DNA of 64,000 bases. Origin: Microbacterium sp. MM2322. Its GTDB lineage: Bacteria; Actinomycetota; Actinomycetes; Actinomycetales; Microbacteriaceae. This document shows positions 17,865 through 26,750 of this stretch, piece after piece. Within the stretch, counting starts at the first letter, position 1; each line of letters begins with the position of its first letter. Below the pieces are notes generated by a model. That model searched no databases. It was not told the origin of the DNA and was given only the letters and a program-made list of their open reading frames with translations. The stretch covers positions 744,001 through 808,000 of the forward strand of contig NZ_OZ075067.1 in NCBI RefSeq assembly GCF_964186585.1, in the 5' to 3' direction. The position numbers and the translations under genes were made by a program.

Positions 17865-20657
17865 TCAGACCGGGAGCGTCGCGCGTACCTCCGCGGCCTC
17901 TCCGTGGCGCCCGAGGCCCTCGTACACGTCACCCAGCTCGAGGGCCGCCTGCTGGCGGATCTGCTCGTTCTCCGTCGCGTGGTCGAGCGCGGAGCGGTAG
18001 AGCGCGACCGCATCTGCCGGGCGCTCGGCGCCGACCAGCAGACGCGCCGCCAGGAGCTCCGACCCGGCGCCCGAGCCGACGTCGCCGGCCGACGCGAACC
18101 CGTCGGCGGCCTGGAGCGCTGTCGCCACCGCCTCCTCCGTGCGGCCGAGGGCGGCGAGCAGGCGGGCACGCGTGTCGAGCACATCCGAGACGTACCAGTG
18201 CGCGTCGTTCGCGCGTCCGAGCGCGAGCGCCTCGTCGATGACGTCGAAAGCGTCCTCGTCGCCGCGCTGCATCTTCGCCTGCGCGAGCAGGTGCAAAGCC
18301 TCGGCGAGCAGTCCCACCTGCTCCTCCTGCCCTCGGATGAGGCCGATCGCGGTCTCGACTGCGACCACGGCGTCGTCGTACTCGCCGAAATTGCCGAGGT
18401 GGCGCCCCTGCTGCACGAGCGCATGCGCCTGGCCGGCGGCCTCGCCCGCCTCCTCGTGCAGATCAGCGGTGAAGCCCCACGCGCCGACGGCGTTGCCGAA
18501 GTCCCTCGCGCCTTCGTAGGCGCGCGCGAGCAGTCCGACGGTGATCGCGCGCGATCCGGCCGGAACCTCGGCGGCGGTTTCCTCCTGCAGCACCTCGTGC
18601 AGGGCGTCCACGGCTTCCAGCGGCATCCCCGCCGTGACCATGGCGCGGCCGAGGCGATACCGGGCGTCGGCCGTCGGCGCTCCCGCGGATTCGAACCGTT
18701 CGACGGCGGACCGGTAGCGTCCCACGGCGAGCGAGGCCGACTCGGCGTCCTCGTGGAGCGCCCCCGCGAGCACGAACGCCTCCCCGATGCGCAGATCGTC
18801 GGCGCCGAGGGTGAGCAGCAGTCTGACCGTCTCGTCGGCGTCGGCTGCTCCGTCGGCGTATTCCTCGGCGGCGCCGTGCAGCCGTGCCCGTGCCGCCAAC
18901 GCCCGGGCGCGGCGCCCGTCGCTGATCGGCTGCGCGAGGAGGTCCGCGGCGAGAGCGCGAGCGTCGTCGGCCTGCGACGCGGATGCCGCTGCTTCGATTT
19001 CGAACAGTCGGACGCCCTCCGAGCGGATCGCATCCCCCGCCTCGGCGAACAGGCGTGCCGCCTCGCGGGCGTCGTCCCGTGCCTCGGCGAACGACCCCTC
19101 GTACATCCGCGCGACGGCGAGCGTCGCGATCAGGTCGGCGCGCACCTCGGCGGGGAGGGACCCTGCCGCCGCGACCTCCGCGCGGAGGACGTCACCGGTG
19201 GTCGCGATGTCCTTGCCGAAGAGGATGAGGCCGAGCCTCTCCTCGAGCTCCGCCTGCTCCGCGTGTCCCGCGGCGCGGAGCGCGGCGAGGCGTTCGGGCA
19301 GGAACGCTTCGGCCTCGTCGATGCGCTCGATCGCGACGAGGGCGCCCAGCAGGTGCGAAGAGAGCGTCACGCGCTCGTCGGGTGCAGCATCCGTCAGCAG
19401 TTCCCGGATCGGCTCGATCGCGGCCACCGAACCCGCGTGGGCGAGCGCGACTGCGCGCTGGAGGCGTTCCTCCCGCGTCACGGCGGGGGTCGGGGCGACG
19501 ACGGTCGAGAAGTCGTGCGACCGGATCGGCACGTCGTACCGTTCGGCGCCCGTCTCGCGCAGACGCCCGAGGTTTCGGGTGTGGGCGTCGGTTCCGTTGC
19601 GGCGGTCGAACGCGCTAGCGATCGATTCCGCGGCGCTCCAAGCCGCCGCGGCGAGCTCGTCGACCCGCCAGGGTCCGTCGTGGGCGCCGAAGACGGGGAT
19701 CAGAGCTTCCGCGTCGGACCCGCGGACGGTCAGCTCGGGGTGTCCCGCTGCCGCGACGGAGTCGAGGGCGAGGGCGAACGCGCCGAGCGCCGTCGCGTGG
19801 GCGTCGGCGTTGAGGCCGTCGTGCACGAGCCACGGCAGGTGTCGCTCGACGAGCGCCAGCGCGCGCGCCTCGTTGCCGGTCACGACGCAGAACACCACGT
19901 TCTTGGCGACGATCGCCAGGTTGTCGGGGTTGTCCTTCGCGAGGCGGTAGCTCCGCTGGTGCGCGGTGCGGGCCTCGTCCAGCATGCCGGCGCGAAGGTA
20001 GGGCAGCAGGATCCGGGACAGGGCGTGCTCGGGCTCTTCGCCGCAGGAGAAGCCGTTCTCGATCATCTCGTCGACGAGGCGGATGGCGTCGTCCTCGCGC
20101 CCGGTCTCGATGAAGAACCCGGCGAACTGGCTGCGCACGCACGCGTCGCAGTGGCTGTACTCGTCACGCGGAGTAGCCTCGAGCGTGCGCTGCAGATCCG
20201 ACGCCTCCTCGAGGCGGCCGGCGGACCAGGCGTCCTCGAAGCGAGCCATCAGCACCCCGCTGGGACCGACGCCCGCCTGCCGGTAGTGCGCCTCCATGTC
20301 GTCGAGCACGGCAGCGATCTGCTCGGAGGGGAATTCCGGTGACCCGCCGAGGGCGCTCGCCATCCACTTGTACTGCCAGAGGACGTCGCCGGCGCGTTCG
20401 ATTTCGGCCGGGAAGCGCTCCGGGTCGGCGTCGTAGTGCGCGAGGCACCAGGCGAAGGACGTCAGCATGAGGTCGGTGTCGCCGCCCATGTTCGCGCTCG
20501 AGGTCTGCCGGAGGCGCGCCTCGTACTCGAGTCGCTCGTCGCCGCTCTCCTGCGCGAGCGCGACCGCCTGCGCGACGAGAGCCTGCTCCTGCGGGCCCCA
20601 GGGCGTGTTGTCTATCTCGTCGAAGAGAGTTCGGATGCGGGTCGCGTAGCCGGTCAT
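17865..20657 (-). CDS. Large TPR-repeat protein paired with HSP90
   Basis: The product is about 930 residues, made almost entirely of helical pairs with the TPR spacing of small and large residues (for example YEGLGRHGEAAEVR near the C-terminus and RARLLAALGRTEEAVATALQAADGF before it). There is no signal peptide, membrane segment or enzymatic motif. The start ATG at 20657 lies inside the last codons of the upstream HSP90-family gene; the genes overlap by 4 nt. TPR proteins are scaffolds, and several eukaryotic HSP90 cochaperones use TPRs, so the pairing suggests a chaperone-adaptor relationship. The family is clear; the partner and the process are inferred from gene order only. Confidence 0.85.
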   Translation of the reverse strand: MTGYATRIRTLFDEIDNTPWGPQEQALVAQAVALAQESGDERLEYEARLRQTSSANMGGDTDLMLTSFAWCLAHYDADPERFPAEIERAGDVLWQYKWMASALGGSPEFPSEQIAAVLDDMEAHYRQAGVGPSGVLMARFEDAWSAGRLEEASDLQRTLEATPRDEYSHCDACVRSQFAGFFIETGREDDAIRLVDEMIENGFSCGEEPEHALSRILLPYLRAGMLDEARTAHQRSYRLAKDNPDNLAIVAKNVVFCVVTGNEARALALVERHLPWLVHDGLNADAHATALGAFALALDSVAAAGHPELTVRGSDAEALIPVFGAHDGPWRVDELAAAAWSAAESIASAFDRRNGTDAHTRNLGRLRETGAERYDVPIRSHDFSTVVAPTPAVTREERLQRAVALAHAGSVAAIEPIRELLTDAAPDERVTLSSHLLGALVAIERIDEAEAFLPERLAALRAAGHAEQAELEERLGLILFGKDIATTGDVLRAEVAAAGSLPAEVRADLIATLAVARMYEGSFAEARDDAREAARLFAEAGDAIRSEGVRLFEIEAAASASQADDARALAADLLAQPISDGRRARALAARARLHGAAEEYADGAADADETVRLLLTLGADDLRIGEAFVLAGALHEDAESASLAVGRYRSAVERFESAGAPTADARYRLGRAMVTAGMPLEAVDALHEVLQEETAAEVPAGSRAITVGLLARAYEGARDFGNAVGAWGFTADLHEEAGEAAGQAHALVQQGRHLGNFGEYDDAVVAVETAIGLIRGQEEQVGLLAEALHLLAQAKMQRGDEDAFDVIDEALALGRANDAHWYVSDVLDTRARLLAALGRTEEAVATALQAADGFASAGDVGSGAGSELLAARLLVGAERPADAVALYRSALDHATENEQIRQQAALELGDVYEGLGRHGEAAEVRATLPV

Positions 20658-22477
20658 GATGCTCCTTCTGCGGGGGGAGGGGTCTCGGTGTCGCTGTCGA
20701 TTGCCCGGTCGACGAGTTCGGACAGCGCCGTCGACATGAGGGCGCGGTCATTCGGGCCGAGGGGATGGTGACCGGCGAGGAGCGACTGCACGTACAGCAG
20801 CTGCACACTGAGGTCGAACACGCGGCCGGGCGGTGTCGCCGCCAGCTTGCGGATCATCGGATTGGTCCAGTTCAGACACAGCCGCGCAGCGAGTTCCTCG
20901 GTCCCGCGCCCCGAGACGACGCTCGCGGCGCGATCGAGGACACCGCCCCAGAGGGCTCCGCCGGCGCTGCGCGCCCGACCCCGGTCGAGGGCGCGGAGCA
21001 CCTCGGGGTCAGCGACGAACAGTCCCGGCAGTTCGGATCGCTCGAACGTGCGGACGGCGACGTCCACGTCCTCGAGAGCGGCCTTCGCGCGGCTTTCGAG
21101 CGACGTCGCCGCGGCGCGGTCGTCGAGGGGCGCGAGGTCGAGGCGATCGATCTCGCCGACCACGTCGACCCGCTCCACCTCGACGCCGGGGAACAGCTCC
21201 GGGATCCGGCGGACGAGGTCGGCGTCGTAGAGGTAGCCGCCGTTGACGAGGATGCCGCCGGCCGAGGCCATGCTCGCCACCTGACGGAACTCGTCCACCG
21301 TCTCGGCGTAGCGCACGAGCGGGAACCGGCGCGCCACCTCTTCGATGCGCAGACGCCCCGCCGTCGTGTCGACCGAGAGCCACCGCACGATGAAGCGGGC
21401 GAGCTCGTCGTCGTGGCGGACGAGGGATTTCAGGGCGACCTCGTGGATCGACACGAACTGCGACAGCCGCAGCGGATCCTGCAGCGCGAGGTCGAGGATC
21501 CAGCGCCGGATCGCCTCGCCGAGCTCCTGCCGCGTCTGTTCCAGCGCGTCGTCGTCGACGAGCGACTCGCGGCTCGCCGTCGGATGCAGCGACCCCGAGT
21601 CCACGACCGCGCGGGCGAAGAACGCCCAGGAGGGGAGGAGTTCGTCGGCGCGCTCGGTCAGCAGCATCCGTCGCAGATAGACACGTGTGCTCTGCCGAGC
21701 CCCCGGGGGAGGCGCGAACGGGAGCACGAACGCGACACCGCGCGTCTGGGTGCCGGGCACGGTGAGGGGGATGACGTCGAGGGGTTCCGCGCCGATGAGT
21801 TCGCGACCGTAGGCGAGCTGGCGTTCCAGATCTCCTTCGAGGAAGGGGGCCGGCTCGGTGACCGTCGTCTCGCCGCCGCCGGGCAGGTCGACGACGACCG
21901 TGTGCGGCAGGTAGCGGCCGAACGTCTCGGCGAGCTCCATGATCGTGCTCGTGCCGAGCAGAGTGCGCGTGTCGGAGCGCGGCGTGAGGTGGACGCTCGT
22001 GCCGATGGGGATGTCGTGCGGGTATGCAGCGACGGTGAAGGTTCCGTCGGAGTGGCCGGTCCATTCCACGGGTGCCGAGCCGGCGGCGCTCCGCGAGCGG
22101 ATGACGATCGTGTCGCACACCATGAAGCACGACAGCATCCCGATGCCGAACTGTCCGAGGAAGTCTCCGCGCGGCAGATCGAAGATGTCGCGCTTGGAGC
22201 TGCGTCCCACCGTGGCCAGCAGATCGGCGACCTCGGTGTCGGTGAGCCCGACGCCGTCGTCACGCATGACGAACTCGGCGGAGCCATCGCTGACCGGGGT
22301 GATCCGGATGCGGCCGCCGCCGCCGTCCATCGCGCGTCGAGCGGCGATCGCATCGACGGCGTTCTGCAGAAGTTCGCGCAAGAACACGCGCGGGCTCGAG
22401 TAGATGTGTCGGCTCAGCAGGTCGATGACTCCGCGGAGGTCGACCTGGAACTGTTGGGCGGCAGTACTGTCGGTCAC
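20654..22477 (-). CDS. HSP90-family ATPase chaperone
   Basis: The product is 607 residues, starting at a GTG with GAGGAG upstream. All GHKL ATPase motifs are present: ELLQNAVDA with E35 and N39, RDDGVGL with D74, GQFGIGM at 108-114, and GTSVHL near 159. The middle-domain catalytic arginine is kept in ASRESL (R303), so it should hydrolyse ATP. A C-terminal region of dimerisation size follows. It is more diverged than standard HtpG, and its C-terminus (PPPAEGAS) has no MEEVD motif. It overlaps a large TPR gene by 4 nt and is divergent from tRNA-Trp and secE. It probably folds or remodels client proteins in the cytoplasm; clients are unknown. Whether the genome also has a standard htpG cannot be seen. 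Confidence 0.88.
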   Translation of the reverse strand: MTDSTAAQQFQVDLRGVIDLLSRHIYSSPRVFLRELLQNAVDAIAARRAMDGGGGRIRITPVSDGSAEFVMRDDGVGLTDTEVADLLATVGRSSKRDIFDLPRGDFLGQFGIGMLSCFMVCDTIVIRSRSAAGSAPVEWTGHSDGTFTVAAYPHDIPIGTSVHLTPRSDTRTLLGTSTIMELAETFGRYLPHTVVVDLPGGGETTVTEPAPFLEGDLERQLAYGRELIGAEPLDVIPLTVPGTQTRGVAFVLPFAPPPGARQSTRVYLRRMLLTERADELLPSWAFFARAVVDSGSLHPTASRESLVDDDALEQTRQELGEAIRRWILDLALQDPLRLSQFVSIHEVALKSLVRHDDELARFIVRWLSVDTTAGRLRIEEVARRFPLVRYAETVDEFRQVASMASAGGILVNGGYLYDADLVRRIPELFPGVEVERVDVVGEIDRLDLAPLDDRAAATSLESRAKAALEDVDVAVRTFERSELPGLFVADPEVLRALDRGRARSAGGALWGGVLDRAASVVSGRGTEELAARLCLNWTNPMIRKLAATPPGRVFDLSVQLLYVQSLLAGHHPLGPNDRALMSTALSELVDRAIDSDTETPPPAEGAS

Positions 22478-22696
22478 CGCGCTCCTCGGGATCGTCGTTC
22501 ATCCGATGCCGCGCGCCCTCGTCGTAGCGAACGGGCACGGCCGGACAAGCCTAGCGACGCGAATCCAGACGGGGCAGGGATGACGCGCGTTCGCCACCCT
22601 CCGAGGCATGCCGTATGCTTGTCCACGCAGTTGTCTGCATTCTTTTGCCGTGCCCATGGGTCGGTGAGGATGTGGATTCCCGGGTCGGAAGACCTT
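22478..22696. other. Divergent intergenic region, HSP90 operon and tRNA-Trp/secE
   Basis: These 219 bp separate the GTG of the HSP90 gene from tRNA-Trp. A possible -10 for the HSP90 side is TAGGCT (minus strand, 22547-22552), and one for the tRNA side is TATGCT at 22614-22619. Neither has a good -35. I see no coding sequence. Confidence 0.4.
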
Positions 22697-22769
<73 letters not shown>

Positions 22770-22813
22770 CGTGTCAGCGTCAGCTGACTCGAACCGAGCA
22801 ACAGGTGGGTTGA

Positions 22814-23080
22814 ATGGTCCAGGATGAGCCGAACGGCGAGGTCGTCGCTGCGGGCAGCGGCGCCACCCGTGAGAAGAAGCTCAACTTCTTCCAGCGGATC
22901 GCCCTCTTCATCCGCCAGGTGATCGCAGAACTCCGCAAGGTCGTCACGCCGACCCGGCAGGAGCTGGTCAAGTTCACGCTCGTCGTCCTGGGATTCGTCG
23001 TCGTCGTGATGGCCATCGTGTACGGGCTCGACCTGTTCTTCACCTGGATCGTCAACATCGTCTTCGACGTGCCGAGCTGA
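22814..23080 (+). CDS. secE: Preprotein translocase subunit SecE
   Basis: The product is 88 residues, the usual size for single-span actinobacterial SecE. A short polar N-terminus is followed by the amphipathic helix FFQRIALFIRQVIAELRKVV and the PTRQELVKFT hinge, then one membrane segment at about residues 58-82. SecE clamps SecY and is essential for protein export. It lies between tRNA-Trp and nusG, the conserved order, and is probably co-transcribed with both. Confidence 0.96.
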   Translation: MVQDEPNGEVVAAGSGATREKKLNFFQRIALFIRQVIAELRKVVTPTRQELVKFTLVVLGFVVVVMAIVYGLDLFFTWIVNIVFDVPS

Positions 23081-23188
23081 CGACCGGACGACCACCCGTC
23101 GCGATGACGGACGGCATCCCGGATCACCGGAACTGCCCGCCGCGTCGCCGCTGAACATCGAAGCCGAACCTGCAGGGAAGTGAATCAC

Positions 23189-24202
23189 GTGACCGAAAGA
23201 TATGTGGACGACGCCGACTGGTCGACCGCCGCGGAGCAGTCCAGCGAGGACGACGAGGCCCAGGAGGGCAACATCCTGGCTGATCAGGAGCGTTCCGCAG
23301 AGTCCGCCGAGCACGCTGCGCTGCACATCGAAGAGGACGAGCCCGTCGAGGACGAGCCGACCGGAGAGGATGCCGTCGTGATCGAGGACCCCGAAGCAGA
23401 CCGCATCGTGAACGACGCGCTCGAGATCGACCAGGCCGACGAGGCCGAGGCCGCCGCCGAGGTGCTCACCGAGTCGCTCGCCGACGAAGAGGCCGAGCGC
23501 GCCGCTGCCGCCGCCGACGAGGTCGCTCCCTACGACGGTCCCGAGCTCGGTGACGATGACGACGAAGACGAGACCCCCGAAGACCCGTACGAGGCGTTCC
23601 GTCAGGAGCTGCGCTCGCTCGAGGGCAAGTGGTACGTCATCCACTCCTACGCCGGCTTCGAGCGCAAGGTGAAGGCCAACATCGAGCAGCGCAAGTCGAC
23701 GCTCGAGGTCGAGGACGACATCTACCAGGTCGAGGTCCCCATGGAGGACGTCGTCGAGATCAAGAACGGCCAGCGCAAGATGGTCAACCGCGTACGGATC
23801 CCCGGCTACGTGCTGGTCCGCATGGAGCTCAACGAGGACACCTGGTCGGTCGTTCGCCACACGCCCGGTGTCACCGGCTTCGTCGGCAACGCCCACAACC
23901 CGACCCCGCTGCGTTTCGAAGAGGCCTTCACCATGCTGAAGCCCCTCGTCGAGGTCAAGGAGGTCGCACCCGCCAAGGGTGGCGCCGCCACGAAGGGCTC
24001 CGCGACGCAGGCACGCTCGATCGTCACCGAGGTCGACTTCGAGATCGGCGAGACGATCACGATCAAGGAAGGCTCGTTCGCCGGTCTCCCCGGATCGATC
24101 TCCGAGATCAAGCCCGAGAGCGGCAAGCTCACGGTCCTCGTCTCGCTGTTCGAGCGTGAGACCCCGGTCGAGCTCAGCTTCGACCAGGTCACCAAGCAGT
24201 AA
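23189..24202 (+). CDS. nusG: Transcription antitermination factor NusG
   Basis: I start at the GTG at 23189 (337 residues), because AGGGAAG lies 8 nt upstream; the in-frame GTG at 23180 overlaps that site. NusG binds RNA polymerase and controls pausing, Rho termination and coupling to ribosomes. The NGN domain begins at about residue 147 (KWYVIHSYAGFERK) and the KOW domain (IKEGSFAGLPGSI) closes the protein. Before them is an N-terminal extension of roughly 145 residues made mainly of Glu, Asp and Ala. Acidic NusG extensions are known in actinobacteria, but this one nearly doubles the size of the E. coli protein. A hairpin 12 nt downstream probably ends the transcript. Confidence 0.95.
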   Translation: MTERYVDDADWSTAAEQSSEDDEAQEGNILADQERSAESAEHAALHIEEDEPVEDEPTGEDAVVIEDPEADRIVNDALEIDQADEAEAAAEVLTESLADEEAERAAAAADEVAPYDGPELGDDDDEDETPEDPYEAFRQELRSLEGKWYVIHSYAGFERKVKANIEQRKSTLEVEDDIYQVEVPMEDVVEIKNGQRKMVNRVRIPGYVLVRMELNEDTWSVVRHTPGVTGFVGNAHNPTPLRFEEAFTMLKPLVEVKEVAPAKGGAATKGSATQARSIVTEVDFEIGETITIKEGSFAGLPGSISEIKPESGKLTVLVSLFERETPVELSFDQVTKQ

Positions 24203-24214
24203 GCACAGGATTTG

Positions 24215-24242
24215 CGAAGGCCCCGCTCCGGCGGGGCCTTCG
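24215..24242 (+). terminator. Hairpin between nusG and rplK
   Basis: Arms 24215-24226 and 24231-24242 pair over 12 bp around a TCCG loop, 12 nt after the nusG stop. A short T content follows (CGTCATG), so it may be a partial terminator. Confidence 0.7.
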
Positions 24243-24267
24243 TCATGCCGTGGGATGCCGCATGCGG

Positions 24268-24382
24268 TAGACTCATGTGGTTTGTGCGCCGTTTCGTCGT
24301 GCGCGCGAACACCACCACGACCCGGAACCGCCGGGACCGTGGGAGAACGGGGCATCCGTCCCGCTCGTGAAAGGAAGAGGAA
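24268..24382 (+). promoter_or_regulatory. rplKA promoter -10 and leader
   Basis: TAGACT at 24268-24273 is a good -10 box, but no clear -35 is visible. The roughly 100-nt leader ends with GAAAGGAAGAGG before the rplK ATG. L11-L1 operons are often autoregulated by L1 binding in the leader; I cannot identify the exact L1 site here. Confidence 0.4.
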
Positions 24383-24814
24383 ATGGCACCGAAGAAGAAG
24401 GTGACCGGCCTGATCAAGCTTCAGATCAACGCCGGTGCAGCCAACCCGGCGCCGCCGATCGGGCCCGCGCTCGGTCAGCATGGCGTCAACATCATGGAGT
24501 TCTGCAAGGCGTACAACGCCGCGACCGAGTCGCAGCGCGGCAACGTCATCCCCGTGGAGATCACCGTCTACGAGGACCGCAGCTTCACCTTCGTCCTGAA
24601 GACCCCGCCCGCCGCGGAGCTCATCAAGAAGGCCGCCGGCGTCGCGAAGGGTTCTGCGACCCCGCACACCACCAAGGTCGCGAAGCTCACCAAGGATCAG
24701 GTTCGCCAGATCGCCGAGACGAAGATGCCCGACCTGAACGCCAACGACATCGAGGCCGCCTCGCTGATCATCGCCGGCACCGCCCGTTCCATGGGCATCA
24801 CGGTCGAGAGCTGA
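24383..24814 (+). CDS. rplK: 50S ribosomal protein L11
   Basis: The 143-residue product matches L11 in length and motifs: [20 protein letters not shown] near residues 16-35 and the C-terminal rRNA-binding [22 protein letters not shown]11 forms the GTPase-associated centre with 23S rRNA and is needed for the stringent response through RelA. It is preceded by a strong ribosome binding site and followed 13 nt later by rplA. A terminator-like hairpin separates it from nusG, so it has its own promoter. Confidence 0.98.
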   Translation: MAPKKKVTGLIKLQINAGAANPAPPIGPALGQHGVNIMEFCKAYNAATESQRGNVIPVEITVYEDRSFTFVLKTPPAAELIKKAAGVAKGSATPHTTKVAKLTKDQVRQIAETKMPDLNANDIEAASLIIAGTARSMGITVES

Positions 24815-24827
24815 GGGGAACAGAACA

Positions 24828-25517
24828 ATGGCTAAGTCCAAGGCTTACGAAGCAGCAGCGGCGAAGATCGACCGCTCCACGTTCTACTCCTCCGAGCAGG
24901 CTGTCGCCCTCGCCAAGGAGACCGGTTCGGCGAAGTTCGACTCGACCGTCGAGGTCGCGCTGAAGCTCGCCGTCGACCCGCGCAAGGCAGACCAGATGGT
25001 CCGTGGCACGGTCATCCTGCCCCACGGCACCGGCAAGACCGCCCGCGTCATCGTGTTCGCGACCGGTCCCGCCGCTGAAGCTGCTCTCGCCGCTGGTGCG
25101 GACGAGGTCGGTGGCGCCGAGCTCATCGAGAAGGTCGCCGGTGGCTACACCGCGTTCGACTCGGCTGTCTCGACCCCCGAGCTCATGGGCCAGGTCGGGC
25201 GCCTCGGAAAGGTCCTCGGACCCCGCGGCCTCATGCCGAACCCGAAGACCGGCACCGTGACCCCCAACCCGGCCAAGGCCGTCGAGGAGATCAAGGGCGG
25301 AAAGATCGAGTTCCGCGTCGACAAGCACGCCAACGTGCACTTCGTCGTCGGCAAGGCGTCCTTCTCGGAGGACCAGCTGAACGAGAACTTCAACGCCGCT
25401 CTCGAAGAGATCGTGCGCCTGAAGCCCTCGAGCGCGAAGGGCCGTTACATCCAGAAGGGCGCCATCTCGACCACGTTCGGTCCTGGCATCCCGCTGGACG
25501 TCAACGCTCTCGTCTGA
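24828..25517 (+). CDS. rplA: 50S ribosomal protein L1
   Basis: The 229-residue product carries the L1 signature ([16 protein letters not shown] near residues 130-145) and the N-terminal [14 protein letters not shown] start. L1 forms the mobile L1 stalk that handles exit tRNA and commonly represses its own operon. GAGGGGAA precedes the ATG. rplJ, the usual next gene in many bacteria, is not adjacent; it lies 19.7 kb downstream. Confidence 0.98.
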   Translation: MAKSKAYEAAAAKIDRSTFYSSEQAVALAKETGSAKFDSTVEVALKLAVDPRKADQMVRGTVILPHGTGKTARVIVFATGPAAEAALAAGADEVGGAELIEKVAGGYTAFDSAVSTPELMGQVGRLGKVLGPRGLMPNPKTGTVTPNPAKAVEEIKGGKIEFRVDKHANVHFVVGKASFSEDQLNENFNAALEEIVRLKPSSAKGRYIQKGAISTTFGPGIPLDVNALV

Positions 25518-25531
25518 GTCGTTTCGACAGC

Positions 25532-25562
25532 AAGGGGGCTCCACCTTCGGGTGGGGCCCCTT
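25532..25562 (+). terminator. Terminator of rplKA
   Basis: Arms 25532-25545 and 25550-25562 form a stem of about 12 bp with a TTCG tetraloop, 15 nt after the rplA stop. There are GU pairs but no long mismatch. TTCGTCGTTC follows. Confidence 0.8.
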
Positions 25563-25577
25563 CGTCGTTCCCCTTGG

Positions 25578-25592
25578 TAGCGTCATCGCGTG
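25578..25592 (+). promoter_or_regulatory. -10 box and leaderless start at 25590
   Basis: TAGCGT at 25578-25583 lies 6 nt before the GTG start, and there is no Shine-Dalgarno. No -35 is visible because the rplKA terminator occupies that position. Confidence 0.4.
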
Positions 25593-26642
25593 ACCCGCGA
25601 CCTCCAGACGCTGTTCGGCATCGACGCTCCTCTTGTGCTGGGACCGTTCGGCGGGATGTCCTCCGTCGCCCTGACCGCCAGCGTCAGCGGGGCCGGCGGC
25701 CTCGGCTCCTTCGGGCTGTACGGGTACTCGGGAGCGCGGATCCGCGAGACGGCTGCGGCCCTTCGGGCGGCGACGACTCGCCCGTTCGCGCTCAACCTCT
25801 GGCTGCCGACCGGCGACGAGGTCCAGCCCGGCGACGTGGACCTCGCTGCGGCACGCGCCGCGGTCGCGCCCCTGCTCGAGGCCGCGGGTGTCGATGTACC
25901 GTCACCGCTCCCGGAGGCGTTCCTGCCATCGCTCGAGGAACAGCTGGATGCGGTGTGGGATGCCGCGCCCGCCGTCCTCAGCGTCGTGTTCGGTGTGCCT
26001 CCCGTCGAGGTCGTCGCCGACGCGCATCGGCGCGGCATCCGGGTCGTGGGGACTGCCACCTCGGTCGCGGAGGCCGTCGCGCTGGCGGGAGGGGGAGTGG
26101 ACGCGATCGTCGCGAGCGGCGCAGAGGCGGCCGGGCATCGCGTGAGCTTCCTGCGCCGTGCGGAGGACTCGCTCGTGGGGACGTTCGCGCTCGTGCCGCA
26201 GGTGGTCGACGCCGTCGACGTCCCGGTCATCGCCGCGGGCGGCGTCGCCGATCGGCGGGGTGTCGCGGCGGCGTTCGCGCTCGGAGCCGCAGGAGTCCAG
26301 GTCGGGAGCGCCTTCCTCCGCACCCGCCAGTCGGCGGCCTCCGATGCCCACCGTGCCGCCCTGCGGGCCGCGGCCGACACCGACACGGTCCTCACCCGGG
26401 CGATGAGCGGGCGGCTGGCCCGCGGCATCCCGAATCGAGCGGTCCGGACGATCGAGGCGGCGGGTGCCATGGCGCCGTTCCCGGCCCAGAACTGGCTGAC
26501 GGCGAGCTTCCGTTCGGCAGCGGCGGAGGACGGCGATCTCGCGTCGTTGTGGGCAGGACAGGCAGCGGGGCTGTCGCGCTCCGACGATGCGGACGAGGTC
26601 TTCGCGGAGTTGGCCGCCGGGGTTCCCGCGGCATCCGACTGA
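25590..26642 (+). CDS. Nitronate monooxygenase-family flavoprotein
   Basis: The 350-residue product is an FMN-dependent TIM-barrel protein of the NMO/2-nitropropane dioxygenase family. Family marks are LVLGPFGGMSSVALTASVS at the N-terminus, a GSEAAGH-like segment (ASGAEAAGHR) near residues 172-181, VPVIAAGGVADRRG near 212 and GAAGVQVGSAFLRT near 232-245. Such enzymes oxidise alkyl nitronates, including plant 3-nitropropionate, to carbonyl compounds. It is monocistronic by position, between the rplKA terminator and an amino acid ABC system. FabK-type enoyl reductases share the fold, but the motifs fit NMO better. The substrate is not visible. Confidence 0.82.
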   Translation: MTRDLQTLFGIDAPLVLGPFGGMSSVALTASVSGAGGLGSFGLYGYSGARIRETAAALRAATTRPFALNLWLPTGDEVQPGDVDLAAARAAVAPLLEAAGVDVPSPLPEAFLPSLEEQLDAVWDAAPAVLSVVFGVPPVEVVADAHRRGIRVVGTATSVAEAVALAGGGVDAIVASGAEAAGHRVSFLRRAEDSLVGTFALVPQVVDAVDVPVIAAGGVADRRGVAAAFALGAAGVQVGSAFLRTRQSAASDAHRAALRAAADTDTVLTRAMSGRLARGIPNRAVRTIEAAGAMAPFPAQNWLTASFRSAAAEDGDLASLWAGQAAGLSRSDDADEVFAELAAGVPAASD

Positions 26643-26750
26643 CACAGACCGTCACCGGCGGGAATCATTCGCGCGGATGCGTGTTGTATGGAGGGGCCCG
26701 CGTGGCCACAGCCTTCGCGCGCCCCCGTTGCCCCCTCACCAAGGAGATCC

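Noticed and set aside
17337..20342. Plus-strand open frame of 1001 codons
   Set aside because: It crosses the second aldehyde dehydrogenase, a perfect terminator hairpin and the TPR gene in antisense; its composition is Arg-rich noise.
20654..22477. Canonical htpG
   Set aside because: The sequence is more diverged than HtpG and pairs with a TPR gene, so I give the family only.
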